Below the pieces are notes generated by a model. That model ran no database searches and was not told the origin of the DNA. It was given only the letters and a program-made list of their open reading frames with translations. DNA of 64,000 bases from Tectiglobus sp965224045 (GTDB taxonomy: Bacteria; Pseudomonadota; Alphaproteobacteria; Rhizobiales; Hyphomicrobiaceae): assembly GCA_965224045.1 (NCBI GenBank), contig CBDCYD010000015.1, positions 682,001-746,000 on the forward strand, in the 5' to 3' direction. The translations under genes were made by a program, and so were the position numbers. Positions within the stretch are counted from its first letter, which is position 1, and every line of letters starts with the position of its first letter. This document shows positions 34,643 to 43,527 of this stretch, one piece after another.

Positions 34643-37423
34643 TCAGGCGGCGGCTTCCAGGCGCTTGAGGGCTGCTTCGAAGCGCAGCACCTGACCTTCG
34701 AAATCTTCCTTGCGCTCGCGGTTTTCCTCGACGACCGCCTCCGGTGCCTTTTCGACGAAGCTGGGATTGGCGAGCTTGGTGTCGATCTTGGCAATCTCGG
34801 TGCGCGCCTTTTCGATTTCCTTGTTGAGGCGCGCGCGCTCGGCCTCCATGTCGATGACGCCAGCGAGCGGCAGGGCTGCGGTCGTCTCGTCGAAGACGAT
34901 GACCGCGGCACCGCGCGAAGCGGTTTCAACGAATGAAACGTGATCAAGGCGCGCCATGCGCTCGACGGTTTCACGGTGGCGTTCGATACGGTCGCGCTCG
35001 GTCTCGGCGGCGCCGACGATTTCGAGCGAGATCTTGGCACCGGCCGGCACGTTCATCTCCGAGCGCACCGATCTAACCTCGCTCACCAATCGGATGACCC
35101 AGCCGATTTCGGCAGCCGCGTCGGCGTCGGACAAGCCGTCGAGGACCGGCCAATCACTGAGGGCCAGCAGGGTGTCGCGGGCGGGTCCGTGCTCGGCCAC
35201 GCGCGCCCACAGCTCTTCCGTGACGAACGGCATAAAGGGATGCAGAAGCTTCAAGATCTCGTCACGGACCCAGGCGGCCATGGCGCGCGTCTCGACAATG
35301 GCTGCCGGGTCGTCGCCGTTGAGGATCGGCTTGATCAGTTCAAGGTACCAGTCGCAGAAAACGCCCCACACAAACTCGTAGATCTCGGCGGCGGCATCAT
35401 TGAAGCGATAGGCTTCGAGGGCGCCGGTGACGGCCAGGGCCGCACGCTCGGTTTCGCCGGCGATCCAGCGGTTGACAGTGTGCTTGGCCGTTGTCGGATC
35501 GAAGCCTTCTACCGCCACGCACTCGTTCATTTCGGCAAACCGCGCGGCATTCCAGAGCTTGGTCGCGAAATTGCGGTAGCCGGCAACCCGGCTCTCGGTG
35601 AGCTTGACGTCACGGCCCTGGGTGGTGAGCGCGGTCAGCGTAAAACGCAGAGCATCGGCACCGTACTTGTCGATCAGCTCCAGCGGATCGATGACGTTGC
35701 CGATCGACTTCGACATCTTGCGGCCCTTCTCGTCACGCACGAGACCGTGGATGTAGACGTCGCGGAACGGCACCTCATCCATGTAGTGCAGCGACTGCAT
35801 CATCATACGCGCGACCCAGAAAAAGATGATGTCAAAGCCGGTGACCAGGCAACTGGTCGGGTAATAGCGCTTCAGTTCCGGCGTCTCGTCGGGCCAGCCG
35901 AGGGTGGAGAACGCCCACAGCCCGGAGGAGAACCAGGTGTCGAGGACATCCTCGTCACGGTTCAATTCAACGTCCTTGCCGTAATGCGACTTGGCTGCGG
36001 CATGGGCCGCTGCTTCATCCGGGGCGACGAAGACTTTGTCATCGGGTCCGTACCAGGCCGGGATCTGGTGGCCCCACCAGAGCTGACGCGAGATGCACCA
36101 CGGCTGAATGTTTTCCAGCCAGCGAAAATAGTCCGCCGCATACTTTTCGGGATGGAATGTCGTGCGCCCGTCGCGCACAGCCTGAAGTGCCGGCTTGGCG
36201 AGCGTCGCAGCATCGACATACCACTGATCGGTCAGCCACGGCTCGACGATGGCATCGCCGCGTTGGGCATGCGGCACGGCGTGGGTGTGCGGTTCGATTT
36301 TTTCGAGCAGATCGAGGGCGGCGAGGTCGGCAACGACCCGCTTGCGCGCCTCGAACCGGTCTTGACCCTGGTAGGGCGCAGGCGCGTTCTCGTTCAGCTC
36401 GCCGTTGGCTTCGAGAATGTTGATGACGTCGAGACCGGTGCGCTTGCCGACGTCCCAGTCGTTGAAATCATGGGCCGGCGTGATCTTGACGGCGCCGGTG
36501 CCCTTTTCCGGATCGGCGTAGGTGTCGCCAACGACCGGGATCTCGCGCTCGGCAAGCGGCAACAGCACGTTGCGCCCGATCAAGTGCGCAAGGCGTTCGT
36601 TTTCGGGATGGATGGCAACGCCGGTGTCGCCGAGCATCGTTTCCGGCCGCGTGGTGCCGACCACCAGGTAGGTCGCCGGATCGTTCGGGTCGTAGTCGAC
36701 GCCGGCGATCGGATAGCGCAGGTAGTACATGTGGCCGCTCGGGTCGCGGTCGAGGATCTTGTTCAATGCCACCGCATCGAACTCGACGGCCTCGCCGTTC
36801 TTGTCGACCTGGCCCAGCGCCCACGTGTACTTGCCGGTGTGGTCGCGCGATTCGACCTCGAGATCGGAAACGGCGGACTCGAAGTCCGGGTCCCAATTGA
36901 CCAGGCGCTTGTCCTTGTAAATCAGGCCCTGCTCGTAGAGATCGACGAAGACCTTGAGAACGGCGCGCGAGAGCCCTTCGTCCATGGTGAAGCGTTCACG
37001 TGACCAGTCGCACGAGGCGCCGAGCCGACGCAGCTGGTTGGTGATCGTGCCGCCCGATTGCGCCTTCCAGTTCCAGACTTCTTCGAGAAACTTCTCTCGG
37101 CCGATGTCGCGGTAGTTGATCTGGCGGTCGGCTAGGTGTCGCGTGACGACAAGCTGGGTGGCAATGCCGGCATGGTCGGTTCCCGGCTGCCACAGCACGT
37201 CGCGCCCGCGCATGCGCTCAAACCGACACAGCACATCCTGCAGCGTGTTGTTGAGCGCGTGGCCCATGTGCAGCGATCCGGTCACGTTCGGTGGCGGGAT
37301 GACGATCGAATAAGGCTCGGCCTGGCGACGCTCGGGCCGGCCGCAGCGAAACGCCCCGGCCTCGGCCCAGCGGCCGTCGATCCGGGTTTCGATTTCGGAG
37401 GGCTGATAGGTTTTGTCTAGCAT
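34643..37423 (-). CDS. valS: Valyl-tRNA synthetase
   Basis: A class I synthetase of 926 residues. The HIGH motif is in PPPNVTGSLHMGHALNNT, the KMSKS motif in DEKGRKMSKSIGNVIDPLEL, the editing domain in the TTRPETMLGDTGVAIHP region, and a C-terminal coiled coil (ERARLNKEIEKARTEIAKID) is present as expected. All domains are complete. It lies between popZ and a PaiB-like gene. A 687-codon open frame on the opposite strand is a by-product of its codon use. Confidence 0.97.
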   Translation of the reverse strand: MLDKTYQPSEIETRIDGRWAEAGAFRCGRPERRQAEPYSIVIPPPNVTGSLHMGHALNNTLQDVLCRFERMRGRDVLWQPGTDHAGIATQLVVTRHLADRQINYRDIGREKFLEEVWNWKAQSGGTITNQLRRLGASCDWSRERFTMDEGLSRAVLKVFVDLYEQGLIYKDKRLVNWDPDFESAVSDLEVESRDHTGKYTWALGQVDKNGEAVEFDAVALNKILDRDPSGHMYYLRYPIAGVDYDPNDPATYLVVGTTRPETMLGDTGVAIHPENERLAHLIGRNVLLPLAEREIPVVGDTYADPEKGTGAVKITPAHDFNDWDVGKRTGLDVINILEANGELNENAPAPYQGQDRFEARKRVVADLAALDLLEKIEPHTHAVPHAQRGDAIVEPWLTDQWYVDAATLAKPALQAVRDGRTTFHPEKYAADYFRWLENIQPWCISRQLWWGHQIPAWYGPDDKVFVAPDEAAAHAAAKSHYGKDVELNRDEDVLDTWFSSGLWAFSTLGWPDETPELKRYYPTSCLVTGFDIIFFWVARMMMQSLHYMDEVPFRDVYIHGLVRDEKGRKMSKSIGNVIDPLELIDKYGADALRFTLTALTTQGRDVKLTESRVAGYRNFATKLWNAARFAEMNECVAVEGFDPTTAKHTVNRWIAGETERAALAVTGALEAYRFNDAAAEIYEFVWGVFCDWYLELIKPILNGDDPAAIVETRAMAAWVRDEILKLLHPFMPFVTEELWARVAEHGPARDTLLALSDWPVLDGLSDADAAAEIGWVIRLVSEVRSVRSEMNVPAGAKISLEIVGAAETERDRIERHRETVERMARLDHVSFVETASRGAAVIVFDETTAALPLAGVIDMEAERARLNKEIEKARTEIAKIDTKLANPSFVEKAPEAVVEENRERKEDFEGQVLRFEAALKRLEAAA

Positions 37424-37689
37424 TGCACGTTCGAACTTCGCACTGCTGGGGGAGACAGGTCTCGTACGCCCGCGCCGCGGCCACTGTCAACCGGCCGCAC
37501 CGGCGCAGCCGCGACTTTGGAGCCTGTTCATTCGAAATGGGGCCAAATCTGTCTCTCGAGCGGACAATCGCGCAAACAGGAGGGCGATGTCGTCCGGCAG
37601 CGCGGCCCGGCACGACGCGCAACCGGGCCGGCGTCGTAGCACTGGGCGGGCGCGCGCCAGTTCGCTCGCCAGCCAGTCCGTTTGACGGC

Positions 37690-39051
37690 TTACTCGGTGT
37701 CCGCGCGCTGCTTTTCGACGGCGGCCTCGATCAGGCGCGGGGCGTTTTCTTCAAGCCATTTGGTCACGATCGGCCGAATCAAGTCGGCCAGCGCGCTTTC
37801 GATCGCCGGGGATGACGCTGCCGGTGCCCCCTCGCCCGATGTTGTCGCGGCCACAACTGCCGGTGCGGCCGCCGTCGCCATTCCGACAGCCTGAGTGGCA
37901 TCGGCACGGGCGTCGGTGGTATCGGTGACAGGTGCGGCTTCCGAGTCCGGCTCCGGTGCCGTCGCGGCCGTTACATATCCACCGTCCTCACTGCCTTCGC
38001 CGTCGTCCAGTGCCGACGCCCCGGCCTCGTCGCCGGCCGTCTTCGGTGCCTGCGGAATGTCTTCGGCGGCGGACAGAGGCTCCAGCGTGTGCGGCAGCAC
38101 GACCTTTTCGTTGCCGGCCGTTTCGTCCGCGCTCGGTGACGAGGAGGCCGAGGCAAAATCCAACGCCGGATCGGCGGCATCGCCCGCTGCACCGTCACGT
38201 GCCTCGCGGGCTGCGGCGAACGGGTTCTGGTCGGCTGGGGCTGCCTCGCCTGGCGGTTGCATCGATGGGGTGTCGTCGCCGTTCGCGCCGAGGTCTGCGA
38301 CCGGTACCGCTTCGTCGGCGCCCAACGTCTTGCCGGCTTTGGCCTGGCCTGAAACGAGCCTTGCAAACAGACCACCGTCCGCTTCGTCCCCTTCAGACGT
38401 CGCATCGGCTGCGACGTGATCTTCGGGCTCCGGCAATGGTTCCGCTGCAGGTGGAACGATTTCGCGGAATGCCGGCGCTTCGCCCGGTGACATCGTCGGT
38501 TCCGACTGGATGCGGCCGAAGCGTGGCGAAGGGGATGCATCGAACCCCTTGAGGCGGTCGACCAGCGTTTCGTCTGCCGCACCATCTGCCGGTACCGCTT
38601 CCGATGTCTCATCCGTACGGCTGTCGGCCGGCTTTGGTTTTTCGGTAGATGCCGGCCGCGGATCGGCCATGGCGCCGGCCAAGCGGGCAAGGGACTGTTC
38701 AAACGAAGAGGATGCCGCCGGTGTCTCCGGTTCGGTGGCCGGCGTCATGGGTTCGGGATGGGCGTCAGCTGGCGCGGGGTTCGATGCAGGTTGCGATGTC
38801 TCGGCAAGAAGCGCTTCTGCCGGCAGCGGCGAGACAGGGCGGTCGAGCGGCTCCCCGAGGATGTCGGACAAGTCGGAGGACGGCGGTGCACTTACCTCGC
38901 CCGGCACCGCCGCGGCGTCCGAGGTGTCCGTTGCAGTCGCCGTGGCCTCGGCTTGGGACGGGGCAGCCTGAGGGTCTTCGGCGATAATCTTGCGAATGGA
39001 CGCAAGGATCTCGTCCATGCTGGGCTCGGCCTGCTTTTCCGAATTCTGCAT
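37690..39051 (-). CDS. popZ: Cell pole-organizing protein PopZ (DUF2497)
   Basis: PopZ self-assembles into polar condensates that anchor the ParB-parS complex and signalling proteins in alphaproteobacteria. Both conserved ends are present: SMDEILASIRKIIAED at residues 12-27 and LIRPIVTKWLEENAPRLIEA at the C-terminus. Between them lies about 380 residues of acidic, Pro/Ala-rich disordered sequence, far longer than in Caulobacter PopZ (about 180 residues total). The ATG at 39051 is chosen because conserved sequence starts directly there; the longer open frame upstream is unsupported. The order valS-popZ-tolC is conserved in Hyphomicrobiales. Confidence 0.9.
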   Translation of the reverse strand: MQNSEKQAEPSMDEILASIRKIIAEDPQAAPSQAEATATATDTSDAAAVPGEVSAPPSSDLSDILGEPLDRPVSPLPAEALLAETSQPASNPAPADAHPEPMTPATEPETPAASSSFEQSLARLAGAMADPRPASTEKPKPADSRTDETSEAVPADGAADETLVDRLKGFDASPSPRFGRIQSEPTMSPGEAPAFREIVPPAAEPLPEPEDHVAADATSEGDEADGGLFARLVSGQAKAGKTLGADEAVPVADLGANGDDTPSMQPPGEAAPADQNPFAAAREARDGAAGDAADPALDFASASSSPSADETAGNEKVVLPHTLEPLSAAEDIPQAPKTAGDEAGASALDDGEGSEDGGYVTAATAPEPDSEAAPVTDTTDARADATQAVGMATAAAPAVVAATTSGEGAPAASSPAIESALADLIRPIVTKWLEENAPRLIEAAVEKQRADTE

Positions 39052-39366
39052 CCCGCGCTGCTCCTCAACCGTCACTTTCGAATCGTTCGCGCAATTTACC
39101 TCGGTCCAATCGGCGACGTCCACCGGACGCCGACGCGAAATGGGGGATGATTCGCCCGGGCGGGTAAATCCGCGATCATTGCCTCGTACGAAAACAGCAA
39201 GGCTGGGCAAACTTGCGGCAGCTCCCAATGATGTTCCGGAAAGACCTTAAGTGAAAATACGCGGTTGGGGGGACGGGCACCGACGACCGTACGAGGGCAG
39301 CCTGCATGCGGCGCCAGGCAACACGGTTGCCATTTTGCAGCAGCCTCGTGGTCTGGAGCGCCGCTG
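39052..39366. other. Intergenic region between tolC and popZ
   Basis: These 315 bases probably hold the popZ promoter and the end of the tolC transcript. The sequence around 39240-39265 is locally AT-rich. No terminator-type hairpin and no coding sequence were recognised. Confidence 0.5.
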
Positions 39367-40857
39367 TCAATGCCTGCGGGCGTCCTTCAGGGAACGGTCG
39401 CGTGCCTGAAAGTGTTCCCGGCGGCCATCGCGATGGGTAATCGATATGCCGTACCACTTGCGGCGGATTTCGGAGTAGTGCGCCTCCGGATCGTAGATCC
39501 GCGAGGCCAAATTCAAATCCTGGGCCGTGAGACGGCCGGTGGCGGAGATCACCATATAGGCGTTGACGACGAGGTCGCGGCGGTTGGAGACAAGCGAGAC
39601 CTGCGAATTCAACAGCTCCTGTTCGGCGTCCAGAACATCGAGAAGGGTGCGCTGGCCGACCTTTTCTTCTTCGCGGACGCCCGACAGTGCAATTCGGTTG
39701 GCTTCGACCTGGGATGTGGTCGAGCGCACCTGGGCGCGCGACGCGTTGAGCTGGGCCCACGCCGCAATCAACGCCTCGCGCGACTGCGTGCGGGCCTGTT
39801 CGACGAGTTGCATAGCCCGCACGTGCAGATGCTTTGCCTGGCGGACGCGTGAACTGACCGCGCCGCGCTGATAGATCGGCACCGAGAGCGTGCCGGTGAC
39901 GATGCCGGTTTCCGTCTGATTGGTCGGCAGATCGCCGCCGCCGGTGTAGCGGTTGGAATAGGTCGCATCGAGATTGAAGGTCGGCAGCAGTTCGCCGGCG
40001 ATCTGGTCGACGTTGTAACGCGCCGCCTGCTCGTTATAGAGCGCCGCGACGACAGACGGGTTTTCTTGTTCTGCACGGCGCCGGGCTTCGGCCAGTGTGC
40101 GTGGCAGCAAGCGGTACGGGGGCGAGGCTCCACGCAGGCGCTGCGGCGCATGGCCGATGACCTGTTCATAATTGGCACGGCTCGCCTTGAGATTGGCGCG
40201 GGCAAGGTCGAGGTCGGAGACGGCCTGGGCGCGGCGCGCGCGAGACTGAGCGACGTCCGTGCGCGTCACTTCACCAACCGAAAAGCGATCCTGCGTTGCC
40301 TTGAGATCGCGCGAGAGAACCCGGACATTGTTTTCGCGCAGGCGCACGATCGCTGTGTCACGTACCACGTTCATGTACGCGGTGACGGCATTCAAAAGGA
40401 CGGTTTGTTCCGTGCTACGCAGTGTTTCGCGTCCGGCGCGCACCGTCGCTTCGGCGGCATTGACGGCGTTTTGCGTGCGAAAGCCACGAAAGATCTGCTG
40501 ATTGAGCGTCAGCGAATAGCCGCTCGGATACGACGTGCCGTCGCCGCCGCCGCGGGCGCCGGGCAAGGCATCCGGGCTGATGTTCTGGCGCTGAACGGAG
40601 GAATCGGCAGAGAAATTGACCGACGGACGGTAGTTCGACAATGCCTGCGGGACGGTTTCGTCAGTTGCGCGCAGGTTTGCGCGTTCGGCATCCAGCTGGG
40701 GATTGTTGCGATACGCAGAGCGCAGGGCTCCGTGCAGCGTCTCGGCCCGGGCGCCCGGTCCATCGAGCACGAGTCCTGCGAGCGCGGCCACGACAGCACA
40801 CAGCAGCAAACGATCCGTCCAGCGCGGCAGCACGGTATGACAAGTGCCCTTGGCCAC
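39367..40857 (-). CDS. tolC: TolC-family outer-membrane channel protein
   Basis: TolC trimers form the outer-membrane duct for type I secretion and multidrug efflux. The 496-residue protein has a signal peptide (LLLCAVVAALAGLVL to ARAE), the typical start TLHGALRSAYRNNPQLDAERANLRA, and two outer membrane efflux repeats with long amphipathic helices. The segment GQRTLLDVLDAEQELLNSQVSLV is diagnostic of the type I secretion subgroup. There is a 399-base gap to pcm upstream. No inner-membrane pump gene is adjacent. Confidence 0.93.
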   Translation of the reverse strand: MAKGTCHTVLPRWTDRLLLCAVVAALAGLVLDGPGARAETLHGALRSAYRNNPQLDAERANLRATDETVPQALSNYRPSVNFSADSSVQRQNISPDALPGARGGGDGTSYPSGYSLTLNQQIFRGFRTQNAVNAAEATVRAGRETLRSTEQTVLLNAVTAYMNVVRDTAIVRLRENNVRVLSRDLKATQDRFSVGEVTRTDVAQSRARRAQAVSDLDLARANLKASRANYEQVIGHAPQRLRGASPPYRLLPRTLAEARRRAEQENPSVVAALYNEQAARYNVDQIAGELLPTFNLDATYSNRYTGGGDLPTNQTETGIVTGTLSVPIYQRGAVSSRVRQAKHLHVRAMQLVEQARTQSREALIAAWAQLNASRAQVRSTTSQVEANRIALSGVREEEKVGQRTLLDVLDAEQELLNSQVSLVSNRRDLVVNAYMVISATGRLTAQDLNLASRIYDPEAHYSEIRRKWYGISITHRDGRREHFQARDRSLKDARRH

Positions 40858-41256
40858 GGCATCCCCCTCAATGCTGGGTCGTTTGGTGACTACTCCACAC
40901 CCAGGTTTTCCGCCATTTACTCACACGTTATCCAACAGCGGTGCACACAGCCGACCCCATCTGTCAGAGCTATCTGACTCACGTCTGATTCGGAAGGCCT
41001 GTATACACGACTCCGGTCTTTCGCCGTTGATGAGTGGCGACGAACACACATATGTCCTCAATTGCGTTGGATATCCTGACGGATTTCATTGACACCGTGC
41101 GAACTGGCCACCGCCGCCGGAAAGATGGCGACGTGGCACTAGATGATCGTGATTCAGGTTAAGGGATTATGAACCGCGCCGCGGTGGACGAGGTATTTGC
41201 AAAGAGACGCGCGCGGCAGGCATGCGGGCTTATGAGAGCCGCATCGGAAAACCAGG
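40858..41256. other. Intergenic region between pcm and tolC with an inverted repeat
   Basis: A 399-base stretch holding the tolC promoter. The most striking element is the 6-bp inverted repeat at 40963-40978. No gene-like frame beyond short antisense shadows was found. Confidence 0.5.
40963..40978. promoter_or_regulatory. Inverted repeat GTCAGA-N4-TCTGAC upstream of tolC
   Basis: A perfect 6-bp inverted repeat with a 4-base centre, about 106 bases upstream of the tolC start. It could be a TetR- or MarR-type operator or an mRNA hairpin in the leader. No regulator gene is next to it. Confidence 0.35.
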
Positions 41257-41910
41257 TCAGAAAACAAATCCTGTCTGTTTCTCAAAGCCCGGCAACACAG
41301 GTGCTACGGCATCGAAGACGACCCGGGCATCGAAGTGCGTGTCGAGCCGCTGCCATTGCTTGGCACGGCCATAGCCGTCCTCATTCTGAATGGCGACCAG
41401 GCGACCACCGTCTTTGAGTTGGTCGAGGATAGCTGCCGGCACGTCGGAGACGGCACCGTTGATCAGGATAGCATCGTAGGGGCCTTCATCACCGTGACCG
41501 TCCGGCAGAGCGCCGCGAACGACGACGGCGTTGTCGACACCGGCGTCAGCGAGGGCGGCATTGGCTTGAGCTGCCAGTTTCTCATCGGATTCAAGGGCAA
41601 CGACCGTCTGTGCCAGGCGGGCAAGAACAGCCGTGCTGTAGCCGGTTGCACACCCGATATCGAGCACCACGTCGCCGGCTTCGATTGCGAGTTGCTGGAT
41701 CATCTTGGCCAGAAGTCGCGGTGGCAGCAGAGCACGCCCGTCACCGAGAGCGATGGTATCATCCATATAGGCGACGGCGCGAGCGCTCTCGGGGACGAAA
41801 TTTTCGCGCGCGATCTCGCGCATGGCGAGCGGCACGCGCCGATCGACCACATCGCTCGGCCTGACCTGGCTTTCGACCATGTTCAATCGCTGTAGCGTCG
41901 TGTCGACCAT
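41257..41910 (-). CDS. pcm: Protein-L-isoaspartate O-methyltransferase family protein
   Basis: A 217-residue SAM-dependent methyltransferase related to the repair enzyme that methylates isoaspartyl residues. The sequence has the PCMT N-terminus (RLNMVESQVRPSDVVDRRV and AREnFVPESAR-type segment), the SAM motif VVLDIGCATGYSTAVLA, and a post-motif VALESDEKLAAQANA. The second motif reads AILINGAVSDVP, where the canonical family has a different sequence. This short variant is the one often found before tolC in Hyphomicrobiales, so its real substrate may differ from the E. coli enzyme. Confidence 0.85.
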   Translation of the reverse strand: MVDTTLQRLNMVESQVRPSDVVDRRVPLAMREIARENFVPESARAVAYMDDTIALGDGRALLPPRLLAKMIQQLAIEAGDVVLDIGCATGYSTAVLARLAQTVVALESDEKLAAQANAALADAGVDNAVVVRGALPDGHGDEGPYDAILINGAVSDVPAAILDQLKDGGRLVAIQNEDGYGRAKQWQRLDTHFDARVVFDAVAPVLPGFEKQTGFVF

Positions 41911-42140
41911 GTATTCGAATCCTATTTAGCCGAACCCTGCGTTTGCCGGCACGCATAAGGGGTAATCGCTCGGTTGCAGCCGGCGCGCGCGCCACGCGCG
42001 TTGCCCGATGCATACTGCACGAACCATTTGCGCAATCAACGCGACGTGTGATACATGGCGCCTTCGCTTCATTGCAACCGGGTTTTCAATAAATTGCGGC
42101 AATGACGCGTGGGCGGTCGAGCGCGGCTCGCGCCCTGGCA

Positions 42141-42214
42141 GGCCACGTGGCGGAGTGGTGACGCAGCGGACTGCAAATCCGTATACGCCGGTTCGATTCC
42201 GGCCGTGGCCTCCA
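42141..42214 (+). tRNA. tRNA-Cys (GCA)
   Basis: The 74 bases fold as a cloverleaf: acceptor stem GGCCACG/CGTGGCC, anticodon loop CTGCAAA with anticodon GCA, T-arm CCGG/CCGG around TTCGATT, and an encoded CCA end preceded by discriminator T. It is the only tRNA recognised in the window. It stands at the border between the conserved core genes on its left and the accessory region on its right, with the 3' end facing the accessory side. Confidence 0.95.
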
Positions 42215-42388
42215 ATTTGTCCGATCCGTTTATGGCTGCAATGGCATAATGGCAGATGCGCCAGCGGATGAAGCCTGGTCCCGACAGCTCCACACAGCAG
42301 GCCAAACCGAGCCCACGCTGCTATTGTGGCCTCAAAGGCCAATCCTGGCACACGGGCCGACAGATCGAACAGAGAACGGAGCGAGCCA

Positions 42389-43480
42389 ATGCCCATGCCG
42401 AGCAGACATCCGCGACAGCCGATTTCCGGACCATTCGTGTGGACCGGCGCCGAGATCGACGCGAACGACCGCTGGGTTGACCGGCTGACTGACACGCAGG
42501 TTGCAGCAATCGCAGAGGGCGTCAGAGAGTTCGCAGATACCGGCCTGCCCTGGCAGGTCGCGGGAAAGGGCAATCTCCCGCTCAAGGGGCTTGACGATTT
42601 GCTCACGCGCATGCGCGACGAACTCGAAGACGGCACGGGCCTGTTTCGCTTGCGCGGCCTGCCGGTCGAGCGGTTTTCTCTGGAGGAACTGCAGGCGTTC
42701 TATCTTTCGTTCGGAGAGCATATCGGCCAGCCCGTGTCGCAGTCGCTGGCCGGCCAGCGCCTAATGCATATCGAAGACGAGGGGACGAGGTCCAACAGCT
42801 ACGGCGTAATTGCAACCGGGGAGGCCGGCCAAAACTTCCGGTCTTCGCGGTCGCGTGCCATGTCGACGGCGGGGCTACGCTTTCATACCGATCGCTGCGA
42901 CGTGGTCTCGCTGCTGTGTGTCAGCCAGGCACGCAAAGGCGGGCACTCAAGGATTGCAAGCGTGCCCGCCGTCCACAACGCCCTGCTCGAGCGCCGGCCC
43001 GATCTTCTGGACGAGTTGTTCACGCCGTATCCGCGCAGTCGTTTCGGCGAGGAAGAGAGCGATGCGGCCGCCTACTACATGCTCCCTGTTTTTGCCATGC
43101 ACGACGGCAAGTTCACGAGTCATTACTCGCGCACCTACATCGAGGCGGCGCAGTCCAACCCGGATGTGCCACGTCTTCGGGATAGGCAATCCGAGGCACT
43201 CGATGTCCTGGCCGACATCGCCACGGAGCTCTCCTATGAGATGACCCTGCGGCCGGGCGACATTCAGCTTCTCAACAATCACGTGGTCTATCATGCCCGC
43301 GATCCGTTCGAGGACGATGTCGCCGGCGGCAAGAAGCGTTTGCTGCTGCGCCTGTGGCTGGCGATGTCAAACAGCCGCGCTCTGCCGCAGAGCTACGAAG
43401 TCTTGTTCGGGCACATCGAACCCGGCGCGTTGCGCGGCGGAATCTGGCCGCCCGAGAAGCGCTATCAGCTGCCGCTATGA
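42389..43480 (+). CDS. TauD/TfdA-family Fe(II)/2-oxoglutarate dioxygenase
   Basis: A 363-residue non-heme iron oxygenase. The iron-binding HxD motif is in LRFHTDRCDVVSLLC (about His166, Asp168), the distal His in NNHVVYHARDPFED (about His302), and the 2-oxoglutarate Arg in RLLLRLWLAM (about Arg321). The start at 42389 has ACGGAG upstream. The C-terminal GGIWPPEKRYQLPL is typical of the large TauD subgroup found in alphaproteobacteria. Substrate cannot be inferred; no transporter is adjacent. It is the first gene after tRNA-Cys and convergent with the cysteine-repeat protein. Confidence 0.88.
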   Translation: MPMPSRHPRQPISGPFVWTGAEIDANDRWVDRLTDTQVAAIAEGVREFADTGLPWQVAGKGNLPLKGLDDLLTRMRDELEDGTGLFRLRGLPVERFSLEELQAFYLSFGEHIGQPVSQSLAGQRLMHIEDEGTRSNSYGVIATGEAGQNFRSSRSRAMSTAGLRFHTDRCDVVSLLCVSQARKGGHSRIASVPAVHNALLERRPDLLDELFTPYPRSRFGEEESDAAAYYMLPVFAMHDGKFTSHYSRTYIEAAQSNPDVPRLRDRQSEALDVLADIATELSYEMTLRPGDIQLLNNHVVYHARDPFEDDVAGGKKRLLLRLWLAMSNSRALPQSYEVLFGHIEPGALRGGIWPPEKRYQLPL

Positions 43481-43527
43481 CGCGCGGCGAGGGCGATGAC
43501 CGGGGGGCCGGCCCTCGCCGCCGTATG

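Noticed and set aside
34940..37003. 687-codon open frame on the plus strand
   Set aside because: It is exactly antisense to valS, whose motifs are complete. High GC third positions in valS create long open frames on the other strand.
37424..37689. Leader RNA (T-box type) before valS
   Set aside because: No T-box or specifier structure was visible, and such leaders are not typical for this class.
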